From: Cristatella mucedo
Lineage: Eukaryota > Bryozoa > Phylactolaemata > Cristatellidae
DNA: 64,000 bases
Reading direction: 5' to 3'
Assembly (NCBI GenBank): GCA_009760855.2
Contig: WPIO01000025.1
Coordinates: forward strand, 1,533,501 to 1,597,500
Shown: one piece after another, positions 1-12,300 of the stretch
How positions within the stretch are numbered: the stretch's first letter is position 1
Layout: each line of letters starts with the position of its first letter
The notes under the pieces: model-generated
Told to the model about the DNA's origin: nothing
Seen by the model: the letters and a program-made list of their open reading frames with translations, nothing else
Database searches by the model: none
Program-made: the position numbers and the translations under genes

Positions 1-269
1 TGATATCGGATGCTGATAGCCAGCAGATAACAAGGTACCAAACCAAGCAGTGAACTTGGACAACTATATCAAAATGAAACCTTGTGACCTACTGCTACCT
101 ATCAAACAAAAGGTAAAAATACACTCGTTCCACACCGAATTAATCTGGTCCTTGTTAATAATCCTAGCCAGCTTATGCACGCTGCTGCTGTGCATGTTAT
201 CACTAACAATATTGACAGGTTTCCTTTACAGCATATGTAAAATGCCTAAAAGAGATTCAGTTTTCTGAG

Positions 270-560
270 GGTGTTATACAAATCGTTTTGTAATGTAATG
301 TATCTCCGTCTGTAAATCCATAAAGACTATGTGGGTGTTACACAGGAAAGTTTTGCATAGCACACTCACAGCCTAAGCGCACTCACAGCCTAAGCGGCTT
401 TCAATATGCATTCGGTAGCCAACAGACTTTATCTCATGCAACAAAGAGAAAGTGGAAAGCATAGCAGAGTCAGGAGAGCAGTTGACGTAGTGAGTAGCAT
501 GGAAGTAGCAGCTCAGGACGGCTGGGAAGTTTTTGCCTCAGATTTATGCCTCAGTCGACG
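270..560 (-). repeat. Dispersed repeat R1 (likely LINE C-terminus), copy 1
   Basis: Shares TGTATCTCC...GTAAATCCATAAAGACTA and GTGAGTAGCATGGAAGTAGC with 19350-19700 (inverted) and 24825-25080. In the 19350 orientation it reads FCSAGLRPRN, like the GPRxWNSLP motif near the end of LINE proteins. A 17-bp tandem duplication (GCACTCACAGCCTAAGC) lies at 361-394. Confidence 0.55.
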
Positions 561-2435
561 CCCAGACCACGATAAAGGAATGTTAAAGAGGCAGCCAGTC
601 GGCAGCTAGAGGATTGCTGTGCCATGCCACTGCCAGGCAAAGGCATTGGATCTTCGGTCCATTTTCTTCCAACCGTTCTCTGCGATGGCAGTTTTTAACT
701 GGTCAGACTCTCGAGAGGAAAGACCCAAGGCATCTTGGAACTTGGTAGCCAGCCCGTGCCCATGTTCACAGCGGTCAAGTAAGAAAATCAAGCACTGTGC
801 AATCAGGAGCACCACCTAACAAACAGTCTGCTGGCATCCCGTGCAAAGGAACCCTCGTCTGTTCTTGTTGTGAGACGCAAGTCAACAGTCTGCATGTGTG
901 CAGGCACGCATGCAAGTGGCGGGTGCACGCACAAGCTCGAACATACTGTGTGGGACCCACATTCCTTGCCTCGGATAATTTAGCAGTCTTGGTAGCAGCC
1001 ACCTGCTTTGCCAATTCACTTGCCTAACGCATAACTTATCGACTGAACCTAAAGAGGCAATTGACTGGCACGCCACCAGTCTCAGTGGCTGCTTCCACAG
1101 ACTGAGTCCCAAAAGCAACAAAATGTAACAGCCTAGCCTTTACGTACAGGCATTGAATCTACCAGTACAACACTGCTAACATCTACTCCAGCTAGTCCAT
1201 CCATTAATGCTATAGAAAACGATACGATTCTAACAACCGTACCTAATCTGTTTCCATTACAAGCAAGTATAAGATGGTTCATAATAACTAATGCAAACCA
1301 GATGTTTACAACCTACCAAATGCCCTTATGTAATCTGCTTATGTGCAGCATCATGGGAGTAGTAAGAGGCTATCCACCAAACCCGAGGTAGGGAACAGTG
1401 TCAGCTAGTTTCAGTTCGATCCCTAGGCTGCACTATTCCTTCAAAAAGTGACAAGTCCATCGGAATTCAGATACTAACCGACAATTTACTCCCAAAAAGG
1501 AGGATGCAGAGCAACAGGTGGATGCACCTGAAATCAGCGGCTAGCCAGGCAGATGCTAAGTCATACTACACTGGTACTGCTGGGAATGGAAATCATCATA
1601 ATGCCTGCCACCTGTTTATTTGCATGAATAGGTGATTAGCTGCCAGGGACAAGCACACAGTCGAAGGCATTATACAGGCTGGCTATGTTCCGGCAAGCAT
1701 AAAGACTATATTCACATCCTTAATGTACTCATACATCCATTGAACTATCAACATAGAAAAACCGTAATAGGAAATCTGAATAGCACTCTCTACGAGATTC
1801 ATATAAGGGCTTACACACAAACACGTACACACTAGCAGTCCTGCAATGCCTCAGAGCGGCATATCTGGCACTAAATGCCCTGTGGAGCTTAAAGGAACCA
1901 ACATGCATAAGGACCTAAAGCAATAACCCATCGGCATGTAGAATAGGGGGATGACACCCATGCAAGTAAAAGTAGCCGACAATTCCGAGCACATTCAAGC
2001 AAGTGAAACACTTTACTTACTGGTTCTGTATGAGCTGTATGGTGAGGGCGCTCTTGCCTACACCTCCGGCTACAAGCGAAAGGCAAAACATCAGTAATGG
2101 CTAGAGATACATGTGCAACAGCACAGCTAAACTATGCAACAAGGCCGAGCCAAACTGCATCGGAAGCAGGCCGTGCAAATTGGCGAATTCCATGAGCTCG
2201 CGAAATAGGCCGGCTATGCAGCACTAGCCAACGAAGCTGGATTAGACAAACTGCACACGCCGTGACCCAGGATATAGACACAGGTCCCTAGACCACCGAA
2301 CGAAGCCAATCGTGACGCACTACGTCACTGTGTCGAGGCAATTCGCATGAGAAATATGCAACTCCACGAATCGGCCGTAAAATCCTCCCTCTGCGGCTTT
2401 AAAAAGTTCACAGCCAGTATCGTACAGGGCGACAG
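561..2435. other. No recognised gene (5' flank of Myb)
   Basis: Unique-looking non-coding sequence. Short open frames only, without family similarity or convincing splice sites. Confidence 0.6.
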
Positions 2436-2439
2436 GTAA

Positions 2440-2580
2440 TAAATATAATTCATTTAAATAGCGCCCCAAGAGAACTTAATCTCTATTCAGGCGCTTCACA
2501 TGTGCCTCGGGGCTCGAGCCCACGACCTCAGTCAGACCTTGGTCGGGCGAGCACCTTAACCGCTAGAGGTAAGTTCTAAT
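2440..2580 (-). repeat. SINE family B, antisense
   Basis: TAGCGCCCCAAGAGAACTTA to CTCGGGGCTCGAGCCCACGA and GCGAGCACCTTAACCGC. Confidence 0.75.
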
Positions 2581-3379
2581 AACCCGTTTGAGTAAGATAC
2601 AGCCGCACGCGCGAACGTGAAGATAGGGTCAAGCATACCAGGTGGCATTCAAACGAACATACCCAACTTACTAAGGTGCCAAAACACCGCTGCGCCAAGG
2701 CAGCCACACTCCCACTGAGAGTGACTAGTAGAGTACGAACAACGAAAGAACGTAGAGGGCCAGGCCCCAGATTAGTAGCGCCCGCAGAGCTGTATCAGCT
2801 GGTTGCCTTACCTCCTACAACGACAAGTTTGTACTCCGTCATGTCTAGTGCCCTCGCAGACCAGGACGCCCAGCTTACAGGAACAATGCCAGTACGACGT
2901 TTATAAGCTCAGCCGAACCTACTGGGAAGCTATTTTTAGACATTCGCGAGCTAGCTGGGAGCCTTCATTACAAAAACGGCGGGACAGTACCAGTTATCCA
3001 ATCCAAACGCCATTAAATTCTCATAAAATTATTTTAGTAAGATAAAAACTCTTAATAATCTAAACAAACTACTGGTATTATGTCAACAGTAGAAACATCA
3101 TGCCGGCCATATAGCTAGCGGCTCCTCGGATCACATGACCGGCGTTTACCAATGGTTTGTGGGTACCCGGTCTGTGGGCGCGCAGTTTGATTACCCTTGG
3201 GTACGCTTACGCTTACGCCGACGACATGGGCCACCATATTTCTTCGATTCGGAGTGTCAGCTTTCCAGCTCATTAGAGCTGCTTTCGATTTTTGTTTTTT
3301 GTCTGTATGAGACGAATCAAGAATGCGGAGGCTAAGATTCAACCGGTGAGTGCCTAGGAGGTCCCCGGTTATCGAAAAA
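2581..3379. promoter_or_regulatory. Probable 5' flank and promoter region of Myb
   Basis: Sequence before the proposed start codon, with a CpG-richer part around 3120-3230 (GTGGGCGCGCAGTTTGATTA; CGCTTACGCTTACGCCGACG). No TATA box near the start. Promoter role is inferred only from position and composition. Confidence 0.3.
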
Positions 3380-3390
3380 ATGGCGACTCG
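3380..3390 (+). CDS. Myb: Proposed Myb exon 1 (MATR, start codon)
   Basis: The start ATGGCG follows a run of A, a good translation context, and four codons lead to a GT. The phase (2) joins exactly to 6014 and gives MATR-DSTSTYTSDEDD, like MARR/MAKR in vertebrate MYBs, which as I recall also have a very short first coding exon. The donor (CG/gttgtc) is weak, so this is inference. No ATG is open in frame before 6014, because a stop lies at 6000-6002, so some upstream exon is required. Confidence 0.4.
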
Positions 3391-6300
3391 GTTGTCAGCT
3401 GAGATACTTCAAAAGGCACCCTTGAACTTGCTCATTCTTTGCCGAATTCATGTTAGTGTCCCGTACGGATATTTTTCTATGGTGTGTAGTATAGCTTGGG
3501 CATAGAATTGACTTTGTCGTCTCAGTCGCTTGTGCATAATTGCCTAGAAGGACTTCGGGTTTTCTCACACCATGCCCATAGCCTTGCAGTCCTCCAGATA
3601 TTTTAGCACCTTGCATAGCAAGAGCTCGTTGCGTGTAATATTCACTTAGCATTATTTCAATAATGTTCGCCGTTCTCTTGCAATGCGCTATTCCTGTTGT
3701 TGGTCTTGTTGCTAGTCTCACTAGTCTCCTATAGCATATTATCCCGAATAACCCAGTTTTCATCTTCTGAGTAGATTCGGCAGAGCTTTTAAGCGTCGTA
3801 CTTGCATTGTAGCAGATAATTTGTTTGGTTTAGCGGGACCGCAATTGGCGGTAGCACGTGGCCGTGTAATGATCAGCCTTTGTAATTGCTGCTATGGATA
3901 GGGCAATGTATGAATCTTGTTGGTCCTGTCTTATCAATCTTATCTGGTCAATTCTTGCAAAGTATTGCCTCCAACGTAGCACCTGTTCATATTGGTGTAG
4001 GAAAATTGTTGCTATGAATTGTATCGTAATCGTCCACTGCCACTGAGGTGGTCACCCATCATCCGACAATCGCCGATCGTACTTAGCCTCTGAAAGAGCA
4101 GCTGCTTAGCTTTTGAGCTGTACGAAAGTAAATTGTTCCCATTGCTAACCGTCTGGCTGCTTGCATTCTGCTGTTCTTTTAATGCCAACCACAAGCTGGA
4201 ATGTGTACTAATATTTGCGGTGCACACTCCTTGACTCGATGACTTATCACTCGTGGTCAAACAGCAGCCTAGACTTGTTTTCCACCTTTGCAAGATATAG
4301 TAATATTCATAATTAGTTATTTGTAGAGCTCGCTTAGAGAACTATCTCAGGCTTGTCATATCCTGTAAAGGAAGCAAAGCTATTGGTAGCTTGTTCAGTA
4401 ACAGTGCCCTGAGGGCACAACCGGCGATTCACATAGACCTATCAAATGGCCCAATTAGCATGTGGTTTTAAGCTTCTTTTTAAAAGTTTTTAAGTCAAAG
4501 GATGATTGTCGTCAACTCAGAGAGCGACTTGTCGACTTCAAGTCAGTCGGAAGTGAGTTTTAGGTTTTGGAGCATGTGAACTAAAGGCACAGTCTCGAAA
4601 GGATTCACGGTTGATTAGAAGCACAGCTAACCGACTTAAGCAATGAGAGCTGATTAAAATACCATGCCGACGTGATTGGAAAGTAGTTCTAAAAGTTCAA
4701 CCATAGCAAGAGATCAAAATGATCGGACCTAAAAGTGAGTTGCAAAACCTTAAAGTCGATATGCTGTTTCATGCGGACCCAGTTTATGTTGGCGAGAAGA
4801 GATGTAATGTGGGAATGGCCAAGTTCACGAAAGACAAGCCCCAGCAACAGAGATTTATACCAACTGTAAGCTTATAGCACATGCAGTATGACTTTGAGTA
4901 TAAAGTTACCAAAGCTGAGATGGAATGGAAGTCTTGAGTTACTAGTCCTCATTAGTGATTATGATCATTACGTAGTGTAGTTGTCATTACAGTGGTCGTT
5001 TTTTTGTAGTGAACCAATTAATCGCTGGTGATTTAGGTGATCCTAATATGTCTGTGTATGCATTTTCTTATACTTTTTGGGATGTCGTTGGCTCACTGCA
5101 TTTTGGCCCACTTGACATTTACATTTGCCAGCCAGCGTGTCTGCGGCTAACATAATTTCGCAGATTAAATATGGGGCAGATATGCAGGTAATGTCGTTCG
5201 TCGGTGTCAACCTGTTTCTTCTTTCTGTCACAGGCCCAGGTAGCCATATTCATGCCACTGTCCTGGTGTCTGAAGATAGTTATGCTTAAAAGGTGTAAGA
5301 AAATAAGGCACTTCGGGCAAATGTGGGCCTGTATGGGCCATGTCATTATATGCTTTTTGAATGCTTTACAGCAGTCGTGCCTGGAGGGCTTATGCATGCT
5401 TTCTTGTTTTGAAAGTGCCCTTGATGGGAAAGTTTGTAACTAAGGTAATATTACGATACGCAGTAGCTTGCAGTGCGTGCATGATAGTGGTTTAGACTGA
5501 AGCCGATAACTTGGTGCATTTGTCAATTATGTGTTTTTTGGTGTATATCTTATGTTTCCATTCTGTTTTATATTTGTCAATATAGGCTGTGTGCACAATC
5601 AAAATCTAGCTCTAGCTATCTTTGTTAGGCTTTACAGAATTATGCTTCTGCCAGTTGAATTCGCTTAGGCAGTGACCCTGGTTTCTTGCAGCTGTGCTCC
5701 ACAAATCAGCCACTATACTTAATTGTGGCTATGACTCTGGTTAGCTTCTGGATCCATCATAGCTTCTCACTTATTCAAAGCTGCTAGCATAGCAAGATTA
5801 AAGGATGATTGCACTTTAGGTCATCGGCCAATTACTGCCAATATTTTGACGACCATTTTAATCTACTCATTTCTGAAATGCGCTGCTATTATCTACATGC
5901 TTAACTTAACCTGATATTTTGTGCCGATGACTAATAAAAACTAGCATCGAGTCGCATGTTTTGAAAATGACTGCTTCATATGTTACGACTTACAACTGAT
6001 AGCATTTTTGTAGAGATTCGACTTCGACATACACGAGTGACGAAGATGATTGTGACGAGAGTGATGAAGATCAGGCACATGATCACGACTATGAAGCCTC
6101 TGCTGTCAAAGGGAAGAAATTCGTTAACAGGGGACGTTGGACTAAAGAAGAGGTGCGACTAGACTTTGCAAGAGGGGGTCATAACTCCAGGCATTTTCAT
6201 GTAGTTTTTCACTTATAAGAACGATAGTGTCTGTGGTTCTCAACTTGGATTTACTTTGATTTATCTCAGGGAAGTCTTATTCTACATAAGATGGAGTCAG

Positions 6301-9300
6301 TTAGCTACTGTCAATAATTAGTCATATAAAGCACTTAGCTATAATTATTACCCTGGGTTAAGTCGTGGGAGCTGTGTTTGCGGTGCCGGTTAGTAGCAGA
6401 AACAATTGACAAGTAAATATATTGTGTTAACCAGTCTTGAACCTAGCACTTTCAAATTGCTGGTTCTGTCTGTATTGAGTCTATAATAGTTATTATTTAG
6501 CCTATATACTTATTCAGTCTGTATGTTCTATCTGTAACCATCTGTATTGTGATTGAGTCCTGGCATTGGTAAGACAGCTTATTTTATCTCCTGAACCCGA
6601 TATTGGTCAGGACTTGACACCGACAGTGGATTGTTGATTGCTGCACCATCGTGCCACTGTGCCTGAGCTCAATGATAAGGTAGTTGTACTTCACGACTTT
6701 GAGTCATGCTGCTGACGATTTGTTATTGCCCACTAATTGCAGTGTGGGAGCTGCTAAGGCTGCTAAGTAGTGACAATTGAATTAGCTATGTTTGGGGGAA
6801 ATGGTATTTTCATGGGTGTCGAAGCTGAACATTTTGAGGGGTGGCCTAACGTTCACTAGTAGTGTAGCCCCCCACCCAAGCTGATTATACGATTATTTGA
6901 AGGTTTCCTACGATGCCAGGCATACTTAAGTAATGCGCAAGATGTGAAAACATTTATTGACAGCCCAAATATAACCACACATGCTTCTGGTATGTATTTG
7001 TGTATGTATATATATGTCTTCAGTGTGACCGGCAAATCAGGATTCTTTATAACCTCCCTTGTCTGGCCAGGCATAATAAAGGCCCCCAGCTTCTGCATTG
7101 TCTTCCCTGCTGTAGCAATTCCGTTGTGCCCGAGTTTTTCTGGAAAGGTTGGCTACTGGTAATCGTTCAATGGGGTTAAAAGATCAGATGACTGGCTACA
7201 CTTTTTGGCGAACCCTTGTTAGCTACTAGTGCAGTTGCCCAGCCAGTTGGTTGGTTTGGACTCCTTACAACGAAAATGTAGAGCTATCGACAAGCTGCTG
7301 AGGTGCTGTGTTTGGCCTGTGCCAGTAGCCGACCTGTTAGGTAAAAACTCAAGCACTGACATTGCTACAGTAGCAGAGACCATACAGAAGCTGGTGGCCT
7401 GTATGACTGGCCAGACACGGGAGGTCTAAGGAATCGTGATAAGACGATGTCACACTTAACATGCATACCTGCAGCATATGTGTTTGTTTTTTGGGCTGTC
7501 AATAAATATTTTCCCATGCTGTACATAACTTAAATAAGCCTGACGTAAAAAAAAATCCTCTTATTACCCGAACAAACTTATAGCCCCAACAGCTGAGGCC
7601 TTACTGTGATTACTGTGCCTACTATTGCAGCAGCTAGGTTCTGGTAGTGTACAGGCGATAGCTACCTCTGCAAGTTTGCACCTTGGCAACTGCTGGGTCC
7701 ATCTTGAATTGTTATTGAAATGTGAAACCCACTCATCAGAAGCTACATATTGCTGACCTGTTTCTATGAATGTGGTCAAAGGGTATGGATTTTCCAACAC
7801 TGTACTTGAGTCGTTCCATATCAAGCTTGCGATTGTTCTGCCATCAGGATATATGCAATTATACTGTCTTGCTGTAATGAACTACAATCTTGCTGTGATG
7901 GTTGGTATTCTTTGTTTTGTGATTATGTTATAAAAATGATGTTATTGTAGGATGATAAGCTACGGAGAGTCCTTGGGAACAGCACATCCTGTGATTGGCA
8001 ATCAGTGGCTGGTTTGTTTCACGATCGTACTGAAGTGCAGTGCCAACATCGGTGGTATAAAGTGCTCAACCCGGAGCTTGTGAAAGGACCTTGGACGAAA
8101 GAGGTTTGTGGAAACCTGTTCTTTAGCGTTGGTGATCATTGCTATGGTTCCCATTATCTTGGTTTTTGCTTATGGCACGGAGTTACGGTTTAGATTGTAG
8201 AGAATGTGAGCCTGATTCACAGAGCTTGTGTTTACTGAACAGGTCAGGCACTGAGTTTGGCCGAACATCCCACCCTAGCAGCCTGTCGATATTGCTCCAG
8301 TGTCGTTCTTTAAGGTTTAAATCTGGCGACTGACAGGGCCGCTGCATCGGCACTAAACAAGGATTCGTTAAAAAAGTTCTTGGCTGGCTTGGCAGTGTGC
8401 CTAGAGTCGTTATCTTGCTGTCAAATGTAACAACCCGTAAGCAGAATATTTGAGCTTTGAAATCCAACTTGATCAACAATAACTTGAGAAGTACTTTTTA
8501 TTTGATGAAACCTTGTTTGATGCTTATGAAGGTGGCATACCCCGCCGAATGATTTCAACCCCACAGAACGACTATGGAACAACCTCGACACTGAGGTGAA
8601 AATGGTGTTCGGCCTGCACTAGTAGCCGACCGTTTCACTAAAACTCAGGCTCAGGAATGTACTAGAGTAGAAGAGGTAATGCAGAAGCTGAGGGCTTATA
8701 TGCCTGGCCAGACAGGGGAGGTCATAAATAATCCTCATTGGACGTCGCACTAACTCATGCATGCCAACAACATATGTAAATTTTTTGGCTGTCAATAAAT
8801 ATTTTAAATGCTGAGCATAACCTTACTTAAGTGTGGGATCGAGAAACCTGGTTACCCGACGAATTTACAGCCACAGCAGCTGTGGTCATACTGATTACAT
8901 TGCTTGCAGCTGAGTGCATTACTGCTGATACAGTTGAAAAACGTGTATAGGTATGGCTGGCAAGTGTGAATTTGAGGCTGTACTTCATGGCAAGTAGGTT
9001 ATGCAGCCTATGTTCAGCCATCGTCGAGGCTGTTCCCTATAGTTTTTCTTTACTAGTCTTTTATATCTTACATTGCCTTTTAGACCAAAGTGTATTTAAT
9101 CAGTATTTTTGCAAGTCATGGTCATGCAGATGCATAAGGTACTATACAACTCAAATTTCAGGAAGTTTTTCTAGTGCAAACATAAGCCGCCTCAGTTGAA
9201 ACATGTGCAACACCAGGATGGATCTCTAGCTCACCTATGTGTTGTGTATTGCATCACTTATTGGGAGTGCCATGCTTGCACACCACAAGTGAGGTGATTG

Positions 9301-12300
9301 GTAGGCCATCTTAGCTGTCGTTGAAAGCAGATAATGTTCATCCATCAAATCGGCAGCAAACGGTATGAAGTGATAAAACTCTAGCACCACTCAATCATCA
9401 CCGACTAATTGCAATCATGGCGAATCACCCGTGTGGCCTTTAGGCTGTTTAACTTGATCGAAGTCTTGTTTCATTCTGCAGGTGACACGGAATTAGGAAA
9501 TCTTGGCTTTTCAAATTCTTTGCAGTAACATTTCTTTAGTCACTTGGAAATGTTATTACTCTGGTACTAGACTCTCCTTTCTCAAAAGAGAAGTTGATAT
9601 CTTGTTCTCTTATGTTTTAGTTAGTTTAATTGAGTTAGATGTGAGTTCTCATGCTGTTTTCGTAATGCAAATTGATTTGTATGCCGACTCTGAAGTGGTT
9701 TCGAGGGCATTGGCATAGAAAAAAGCCTGTGACCTACCTTGAGTGACCCAGAATTACTGGCTATGCCTGTGTTTGTGGGTGCATTTCTATAATAGGGCTG
9801 TTTGATAGCCATTCTGTATTTTGCACAATGGGTTAAAGGCACAATACTGCTTAACTCAAAGCAAAACATGGGCTCACATGAATATATATGAAAGTTGTAG
9901 TGAATTATTGCACTCTCTGAAAACCTGTAAGTCTAGTTTGTCACTGACTATCAGTGGAGACTAACAAAAAATAGATCAAATCCAAGACTAAAACAATTAT
10001 TCTTTGTTGCCAAACTTTACCGTACATTTGGCTACTAAATAGCTGGAAGATAATAACCACACATTTGTTTAGAGACCTCAGAGATATCAATCTCTTTATA
10101 GGAATTTTACATGTGCTGTTAAGAAGGCATGTCAATGTGATTAGTGTTTGCATGCAGTCTCAGCATGCATTAGTTAACCTAAAGAAGACAATTAGCAGAG
10201 ACCCAGCAAGTGCTGTGAGGTAAACGTACGTTTTTTCATCTTTGTCCAGTCTGTGGGTGTCGCGACATGAGTCAGGAGTGAATTCCTGATTTTGGGAGCT
10301 TACAAACTAAAGACATCGTCTCCAAAAACTTTGAGGTTGATTTGAGACACAGCTCAACGTTGTAGTCAGAAAACTGGATGGTAAGATGCCTAGCCTGACT
10401 GGAAAGTAGTTCGGATAGGTAAGCTGGTGCAAGAAAATGAAGGGGCCTCCAAGTTAGTGACAAACCCTGAAGTCGATGCACCGCTTGATTGGGAGTCAGT
10501 GTAGGTCGACGACAAGTCGTTTGATGTGGCAGCTGCGAGCTTATGACAGACGAACCTGGATTTAGAGTTGTGCACCAGCTGTGAGCACCTTCTGGCATAA
10601 GCCGTAAGTGTGGAATGTAGTGATTTATAAGAGTCAAGATAGGCTGTCAGAAATGGATGAACCAACTTGGGTGTGGTTTCCCTGCCTAAGTAGGCTCTAT
10701 TTTGTGCTATTGTACATAGCTGAAAGGAATCAGACTTGACTGCCTAGCAGACATAGTCCTCCAGTGAAGGTGCCTTTGGAACAGGGCACATACATTTCGT
10801 GCTTAAGTTATAGCAGATATGCTGACATAACCCATTTTAAGTGATACATTTTCACTTTCTTTTCTGATTCACGTCAAGGTATCGCATAACTAGTAAGTTG
10901 GTTTATCGTCAATATGTCATTCCTTAGCTAGTTTAATCGAAGCCGACCTTGTTAGAAATGTATACACACAGTTGTGTCCTCGCAAACTTGCTATTTTCAA
11001 GGTCTCTGTAGCTTATTGCTTAGACATTTTGCATATGCCTGCTGTAGATATTAAAAAAAAAAAATCAAGAGTGAGCCCTTGAAGCAGTACAACCCCGGCA
11101 AACGTCCAAGCATGATTGATATGGCGAGGCATTTAAAAATGGATATTATACATCATAATCCACTTATTGGGAAAGGCCCAGCCGGAACTCATTCATGTGC
11201 CCGCTTGTCCAGACATGTAATCGGTCGCCTTTCTCAGTTCTTCTGTATACCTGCCTGGTTAGACGTAATAAGGCCATTGGTACAATATTACAGTCCTGTA
11301 ATATTATTTTGCTCATACAGATACTTTGTGTTTGGTATACTGGTTCTATATAAAAGTGAAAGTGCTACGCAAGGGACTTAAGATATGAAGCTTGTGCCAC
11401 TCTTGTCAGAGCTTGTGGATAAAAAATTGAGTTCTCTGTGAGCGCTTTATCAAGTGTGTTATTATTATGTTCTACTAACCATACTTGCATGCTTACCCTT
11501 TGCATATCACCCCTAACCACGTTATTCTTGTTTATTGAGCACACTACCACTAACCATTCGATCGTGTTTCTTTTGCATCAAATGTAAAGTGCCTAGAAAG
11601 AGATTGAGTTCTCTGGAGGTGCTTTATTAAGTGTATTATTATTATTATTATTATTATTATGACACCATACTTTCCTTGTAAGTAGTGCTATCCATGGCGA
11701 TGTAGATGCGATTGTTGATTCTGCCTCATGTTCACCAAGCAGTGGTCGAGTTAAGAGGGATAAACATAGCAAAAGCATCGGTCAGCTTGGAGTCACATTT
11801 GCTGGCCACTGATCAATGTAGACTGCAGAAGGTTGGCACGGTGTAGCGCTGTCAGAGTAATGTGAGCTGCTCGAATGGAAGCAGAAGCTCTGCTGGATGT
11901 CAGTCATGCAAAACTTGTATAGGCACCCATTTACCTCAGATTCAGCCAGGGCCGTAGGAGAGGCGGTTGGTAGGCTTGACAAGTAGCAAAAAATGGTGCT
12001 CTGCTGCAGTCTTCGAGCACTCGATAAATCAATTCATTCGGTGAGAAATCATCCTGCTGGAATACTTAAAAACAGAGTTGCTTGATGCTTGACGTTGAGG
12101 CTGTCAATGTACTTTAGGAAGATGACAAAGTACTGAACCTGGTGCGGCAATATGGACCCAAGAGGTGGACATTGATATCCAAGCACCTCAAAGGACGAAC
12201 CGGCAAGCAGTGCAGGGAGAGGTATGTCGATCAGTCAGCATCAGTGGACTGCATAATTTTCTCGATAGGTCTGTGGCTGGCATTAGCTGCTTGCTCCTAA

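Larger units (their letters stand above)
8904..12117. other. Remainder of Myb intron 3
   Basis: Besides the LINE pieces listed (10270-10700, 11390-11665), no feature is recognised. A 22-bp palindrome AATATTACAG-TC-CTGTAATATT lies at 11284-11305. Confidence 0.5.

Noticed and set aside
3395-3763. 122-codon frame on the reverse strand near the Myb start
   Set aside because: No similarity to known families, no codon-use signal I can see, and it overlaps the proposed Myb start; long by chance.
4719-4734. ATG followed by a GTGAGT donor as an alternative Myb start
   Set aside because: It lies in an antisense LINE repeat (same words at 25600) and its phase only fits with an unusual acceptor.
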